Assembly: GCF_963169125.1 (NCBI RefSeq)
Contig: NC_084798.1
Coordinates: 100,767,970 to 100,831,969, forward strand
Reading direction: 5' to 3'
DNA length: 64,000 nucleotides
Origin: Humulus lupulus
Taxonomy: Eukaryota; Streptophyta; Magnoliopsida; Rosales; Cannabaceae
The position numbers were made by a program, and so were the translations under genes. Below are positions 59,816 through 64,000 of this stretch, piece by piece. The notes beneath the pieces are model-generated. The model ran no database searches. It was given only the letters and a program-made list of their open reading frames with translations, and was not told where the DNA came from. Numbering within the stretch: the first letter of the stretch is position 1; each line of letters begins with the position of its first letter.

Positions 59816-61082
59816 CTTGGCCTCGGCCAATCTCTCACTGCCTCCACCTTAGATGGATCCACCTTAGATGGATCCACCTTGATCCCATCTTCACCAACAA
59901 TGTGTCCAAGGAATGTCACTTCTAGTAGCCAGTACTCACACTTCTTAAACTTGGCATACAACTGATGCTCTCTCAATCTTTGTAAGACCTATCGGAGATG
60001 CTGTTCATGCTCTGCCTCTAAACTAGAGTAAACTAAGATGTCGTCGATGAAGACAATCACAAACTGATCCAAAAAGTCCTTGAACACCCTGTTCATCAAG
60101 TCCATGAATGCTGCCGGGGAATTGGTCAAACCAAACGACATGACCAGGAACTCATAATGCCTATACTTCATTCGGAAGGCCGTCTTCGGTATATCCTCAT
60201 CCTTGATCCTCAGGAGGTGATAACCAGATCGAAGATCAATCTTCGAGAACACCGTCTTTCCCTGTAGCTGATCAAACAAGTAATCGATCCTTGGTAAGGG
60301 ATATTTGTTCTTGATGATCAACTTGTTCAACTCCCTGTAATCTATACACATCCTCAGAGTCCCGTCCTTCTTCTTCACAAACAAAACCGGAGCACCCCAT
60401 GGCGAAAAGCTAGGCCTAATAAACCCCAAATCAAGAAACTCTTGTTGCTGTATCTTCAACTCTTTCAATTCTGGCGGAGCCATCCTATATGGTGCCCTCG
60501 ACACTGGCTCTGTCCTTGGCGCTAACTGGATGACGAACTGAATCTCCCTATGCAGCGGCAGTCCTGGTAAATCCTCAGGAAACACATCCAAGAACTTGCA
60601 TACCAATCTAGTCTCTCCCGGCCCTACTAGCATAACCTTGGTGGTATCCACCACACTGGCTAGAAAACCTATACAACCTCCCTGCAACAGGTCCCTAACC
60701 CTCAATGCTAATATCATGGGTATGCGGGGTCCATGCACAGCACCCACAAAACAAAAGGGATCCTCTCCCTCGGGCTCAAAAGTCACCATCTTCTTCCTAC
60801 AATCAATGGTAGCCCTATATCTAACCAACCAATCCATCCCTAAAATCATATCAAAGTCATCCATACCAAACTCAATCAAATCTATTGATAGTTCCCTACT
60901 ATCTACCATCATAGGCAGTGCTCTAATCCATCTCCTAGAAACTACCAGTTCCCATGTAGGCAGTATAGTCCCAAACCCCATAGTATAATACTTGTTAGGT
61001 CTACACAATCTATCAATTACCTTACTAGAAACAAATGAATGTGTAGCACCAAAGTTAATCAATACAGTATAAGTAGAGCCAG
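59816..61082 (-). pseudogene. E protease and reverse transcriptase
   Basis: A 357-residue frame (61062-59989) with continuation to 59816. Protease [13 protein letters not shown] has Asn in place of the catalytic Asp and Phe for Ser. The RT is otherwise well kept: [34 protein letters not shown] and [14 protein letters not shown] with FIDD at 60040-60051. A TAG near 59986 and a 15-base duplication (59846-59875) follow. The 45812-59810 insertion separates it from its RNase H. The ATG at 61062 is internal to protease, not the native start. Confidence 0.88.
59846..59875. repeat. 15-bp tandem duplication in E RT
   Basis: ACCTTAGATGGATCC twice in a row, adding five codons (VDPSK repeated on the minus strand) without changing frame. 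Confidence 0.9.
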
Positions 61083-61084
61083 CA

Positions 61085-63312
61085 TGTAACGCCCTACTTC
61101 CTTAGAGTCGTTACTAAGTGAGTTTAAAACGTGCAATTCACCCGCTAATCGAGGTTTTAGGTTAAAAGTGTGGCTAAACTGTAATAAAGGTCATATAATT
61201 TGAAAATGTAGCATTCATTAAAATTATAAAGCTTTATACATTTGGGATCCCAAAATACGGTTTAGAAATATTTAAAACTCAAAATATGATTAAAGTCGAC
61301 TAAACAACAAAATTTAGACCAATACATAACTTCTCCCAAAAATACCCCTGGTCGTGGCAACCAGGCAGGCTGAACATATGTGCGTCGCTTCATACTATCC
61401 ATACTCATGGTTGGTCGACCTTTCCCTTGCCCTTACCTGCACCATAGAGCACCCGTGAGCCAAAGCCCAGTAAGAAAAATCAACACAAATAATCAACATA
61501 TGCATAACTATCAATCAGCATGTAACAAGGAAGCCAACAAGCTAAACACATAGCGGCCATGCCGTCCCATGCGCTTTACCAGGCCCTGGGTTCGTGGTCC
61601 ACTCCCTGAGGATGAGTCAAGCATCTGAGGAGGGTCTCACCCTAGCAGCTTGCACTTCGTGTACTCAACGCCGCTCCTGGCCCTTTGTCGTACTCGGCCT
61701 TGTACTCCATGTGCTTAACGTCGTTCCCGGCCCCTTGCCGTACTCAGTTTCCTGCCATTCTCGGCCTTCGCTATTCCCGACCATCGCTGTTCATTCACAA
61801 ATATGCAACACATAGCATATATTCAACAAATACTTAAACAAATACAAACATAAACAATAGGTCTATGCCCTGCAATACAAACTATAAGGCCACGCCCTAC
61901 TCTACGGGCACAACAGTTTTCTTACTTGTGTCCCAAGCTTCTCGAGCACCAATATCCTGAGCACAGTCCCCTAGTCCGAGCCTCGCTGAAAACCTAGTTA
62001 CAACGTATCAACAACATCCATCCATCAAGCTCTAATCCATTAAATAACTTTGAGATATCATTCAAGTCTCTGGGACATTGGATGTCATCAATCCGGGTGA
62101 TAAAATTCTTCTCCAGCCTTAACTTTTGGATTCCCGAGTCAAAAACCTTCTTGGGGTCCAAAGACCCCCTAAGAGCCACGACCCCATGGCCTTGTGTCGC
62201 GGCCCGCCTCAACCAAAGGGGTGCCACAGCCCACCCTTCTTCCTGGCCTCCCATCTGATCTAGAGGGTCGTGGCTCACTAAGAACAGAGTCGCGGCCCTA
62301 CCCCTTCGAACCCAGAAAAATCCCTTGTTTCAACAGCCAAAATTAGCCAATTTAACTCAAAGTCATCCCAATAACACAGTTCAATCAACACAACAATTCT
62401 ATTATGTTCACAACAATAATACCCAACAGAAACTAATCCCAAAACTCACCCAAATAACCAAGAGTGATTCACAATTTAGGTCATATGCATAAACTCATAT
62501 TTCTAACCAAAACTCAGCAGAATTCAATTTAATCATTAGGTTTTAAAGCTTACCTTTGAACCTAATTAAGTCTTTGAATTAATCCCCTGAGTTCCAAGCT
62601 ACTAGCCTCCCAAACTCAAGCCTTGAGTTCCTCCCTTGACCCCAAAGAAGATCAACTCTTCTTCTCCTTCTTTTCTTAGCTTCTGTTTTCCTCTAGAGCT
62701 TCCAAAAGAAAATTCTAGTATATGCTTAAGTGAGTAACGTGATGAACTATTCCTCAGCCAAGTCTATCCACCCTTAAGTCCAAATTACCTCTTTACCCCT
62801 TCCTCTAATAAAATTCTCATACTAACCTCAAGGGCAATTCCATCATTGTCGTGTCCCGCTAATCCCTCGAGTGTTCCTATAAATCTCCGTTTAACCCCGA
62901 CATGTCCAAATGATTACTAAATTACTACCCGTTACTCCATAAATTCTGAACACATATTACATATCCAAAATACCCCTAGGCTCCTCTCAAGCTGGGTATT
63001 TGACCCCGTGGTGACTTTCTAGCTAAACTGCTCCCTAGGACTGTCTCGGATTGTGCATCACAAATATATCACCACTCACACGTGGTAAAGATCACAATAT
63101 ACATAAATATTGCATTTATGCCCTCAACGGGCTAAAATTACAAACATGCCCCTAATAACCTAATGGGGCCCACATGCATATTTAATTCACCTAAACATGT
63201 ATTTCTAATCACATACTCATCAAATTCACATATTAATATAATAAATCACTTCTTGCCCTCCAGGCATGCTAATCAAGGCCCTAAGCCTTATTAGCAAATT
63301 TGGGACGCTACA
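61085..63312 (-). repeat. K 3' LTR
   Basis: 2,228 bases; on the minus strand it starts TGTAGCGTCCCAAATTTGC and ends AGTAGGGCGTTACA. A purine tract (AAGGAGGGGATAGT, 63313-63326) precedes it on that strand. The GTGCTCTATGGTGCAGGTAA-type module is at 61421-61475. Confidence 0.88.
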
Positions 63313-63326
63313 ACTATCCCCTCCTT

Positions 63327-64000
63327 GCAAAAAAAATTTCCTCAAAATTACCTGAATAACTCGAGATACCGCTCCCTCATATCTAACTCAAGTTCCCACG
63401 TCGCCTCCTCAACCTTTCTGTTCCTCCATAGCAATTTCACCAAGACGATGGTCTTGCTCTACAAAACTTTATCCTTCCGGTCGAGAATCTGAACCGGCTT
63501 CTCCTCATAAGAAAAATCCTAGTCCAGTTCTATGTTCTCATAACTCAGTATATGCGTAGAATCTGATACGTACTTTCAGAGCATGGACACATGAAATACA
63601 TTATGAACCCCTGATAAAGCTAGAGGCATAGCCAATCTGTAAGCTACTCTCCAACCCATTCCAGAATTTCAAAGGGGCCAACAAACCAAGGTCCTAACTT
63701 GCCCCGAACACCAAACCGTTTTACTCCTCTAAAGGGAGAAACCCTGAGAAACACGTGGTCACCGACTTGAAACTCTACGCTCCTGCGTTACAAGTCCGAG
63801 TAACTCTTCTGGCGACTCTGGGAGGCGAGCATTCGTGCTCTAATCTTTTCAATCGCCTCATTGGCCCTCTGTACCATCTCAAGACTCAAGTATCTCTCAC
63901 CCACCTCATCCCAATGGATAGGTTATCTACGCTTCCTCCCATATAACATCTCATACGGAGACACTCCGATAGTCGCCTGATAATTGTTGTTGTACGAAAA
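63327..64000 (-). pseudogene. K chromodomain and integrase C-terminus
   Basis: Minus-strand frames show SYEEKPVQILDRKDKVL, VLVKLLWRNRKVEEATWELE (chromodomain, about 63365-63520) and VEFQVGDHVFLRVSPFRGV with FVGPFEILEWVG (about 63640-63790), then SLEMVQRANEAIEKI. Stops at several points (about 63463, 63517, 63800). Very like the same region of E. Confidence 0.85.

Larger units (their letters stand above)
41363..64000 (-). mobile_element. E: Tekay/Del-like chromovirus, reverse strand, nested and open to the right
   Basis: Its 3' LTR is at 41363-43673. On the minus strand the pol order reads protease, RT, RNase H, integrase, chromodomain from right (61082) to left (43710). The chromodomain places it with chromoviruses of the Tekay/Del kind. 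Element F interrupts it at 45812-59810 (TSD CGTTC), and K at 61085 cuts it at the start of the protease. The 5' LTR and gag must lie beyond 64000. Confidence 0.88.
61085..64000 (-). mobile_element. K: Tekay-like element on the reverse strand, inserted in E, cut by window end
   Basis: 3' LTR at 61085-63312, then the C-terminal end of pol (chromodomain and integrase C-terminus) on the minus strand to 64000. Flank CAGCA at 61080-61084 would be one TSD copy; the other is outside the window. Inserted at the N-side of E's protease. Confidence 0.87.

Noticed and set aside
1..64000. CRISPR arrays, tRNA or rRNA genes, host protein-coding genes
   Set aside because: None found by eye. The regular repeats seen are tandem arrays without spacers of fixed length, and all protein signatures belong to LTR retrotransposons.

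Overview
The window looks like repeat-rich nuclear DNA from a flowering plant, probably a eudicot. I see no host gene, tRNA, rRNA or CRISPR array that I can support. Almost all of it can be explained as LTR retrotransposons inserted into one another. The plant assignment rests on the element families: Ty1/copia elements with tRNA-Met-like primer sites, a Ty3/gypsy Tat-type element with an antisense extra ORF, and chromodomain-bearing Tekay/Del-like gypsy elements with 2-4 kb LTRs. I cannot name the species from the sequence alone.

Nesting order, from target-site duplications (TSDs) and from reading frames that resume across insertions. (1) The oldest host is copia element E0. Its gag and protease start lie at 1-878, the rest of pol at about 33551-36420, and the 3' LTR from about 39060. 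(2) Copia element E1 sits in E0's protease: 5' LTR 879-2748, 3' LTR 31779 to about 33545, with its internal region split by later insertions. (3) Inside E1 are a complete Tat-type gypsy element T (4184-21138, TSD GGGTC on both sides, 972-bp LTRs), a solo LTR at 21308-22696 (TSD GCCCT), and a 4.2-kb solo LTR at 25040-29201 in E1 pol. (4) T itself carries a 4.0-kb solo LTR (10127-14104) in its integrase. (5) E0's 3' part carries a copia solo LTR (about 36802-38827) and, in its 3' LTR, a Tekay-type LTR D from 39644.

The right third continues the stack. Reverse-strand Tekay element E (41363 to beyond the window) is inserted in D. Forward element F (45812-59810, TSD CGTTC) is inserted in E's pol. 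Solo LTRs G (48220-50479, TSD GAGGA) and H (56397-58783, TSD TTAGA) lie in F's 5' and 3' LTRs. Another reverse Tekay element K starts at 61085 in E's protease region.

Nearly all coding regions are broken by stops, frameshifts or loss of catalytic residues, so these are mostly fossils. The longest open stretches are E0 RT-RNase H (34806-36158) and E protease-RT (59989-61062, minus strand). The most interesting object is the antisense gene inside T (15946-18858, minus strand). It resembles the plant 'putative gypsy type transposon' (Transposase_28-like) family, appears to contain spliceosomal introns readable only on the antisense strand, and has its own TATA box with a GA-repeat 5' leader (about 19450-19540). 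Other notable items are hypervariable tandem repeats in T's 3' region, repeated perfect hairpins in a solo LTR, and element F, whose near-identical LTRs flank a wrecked pol, which suggests it moved in trans.
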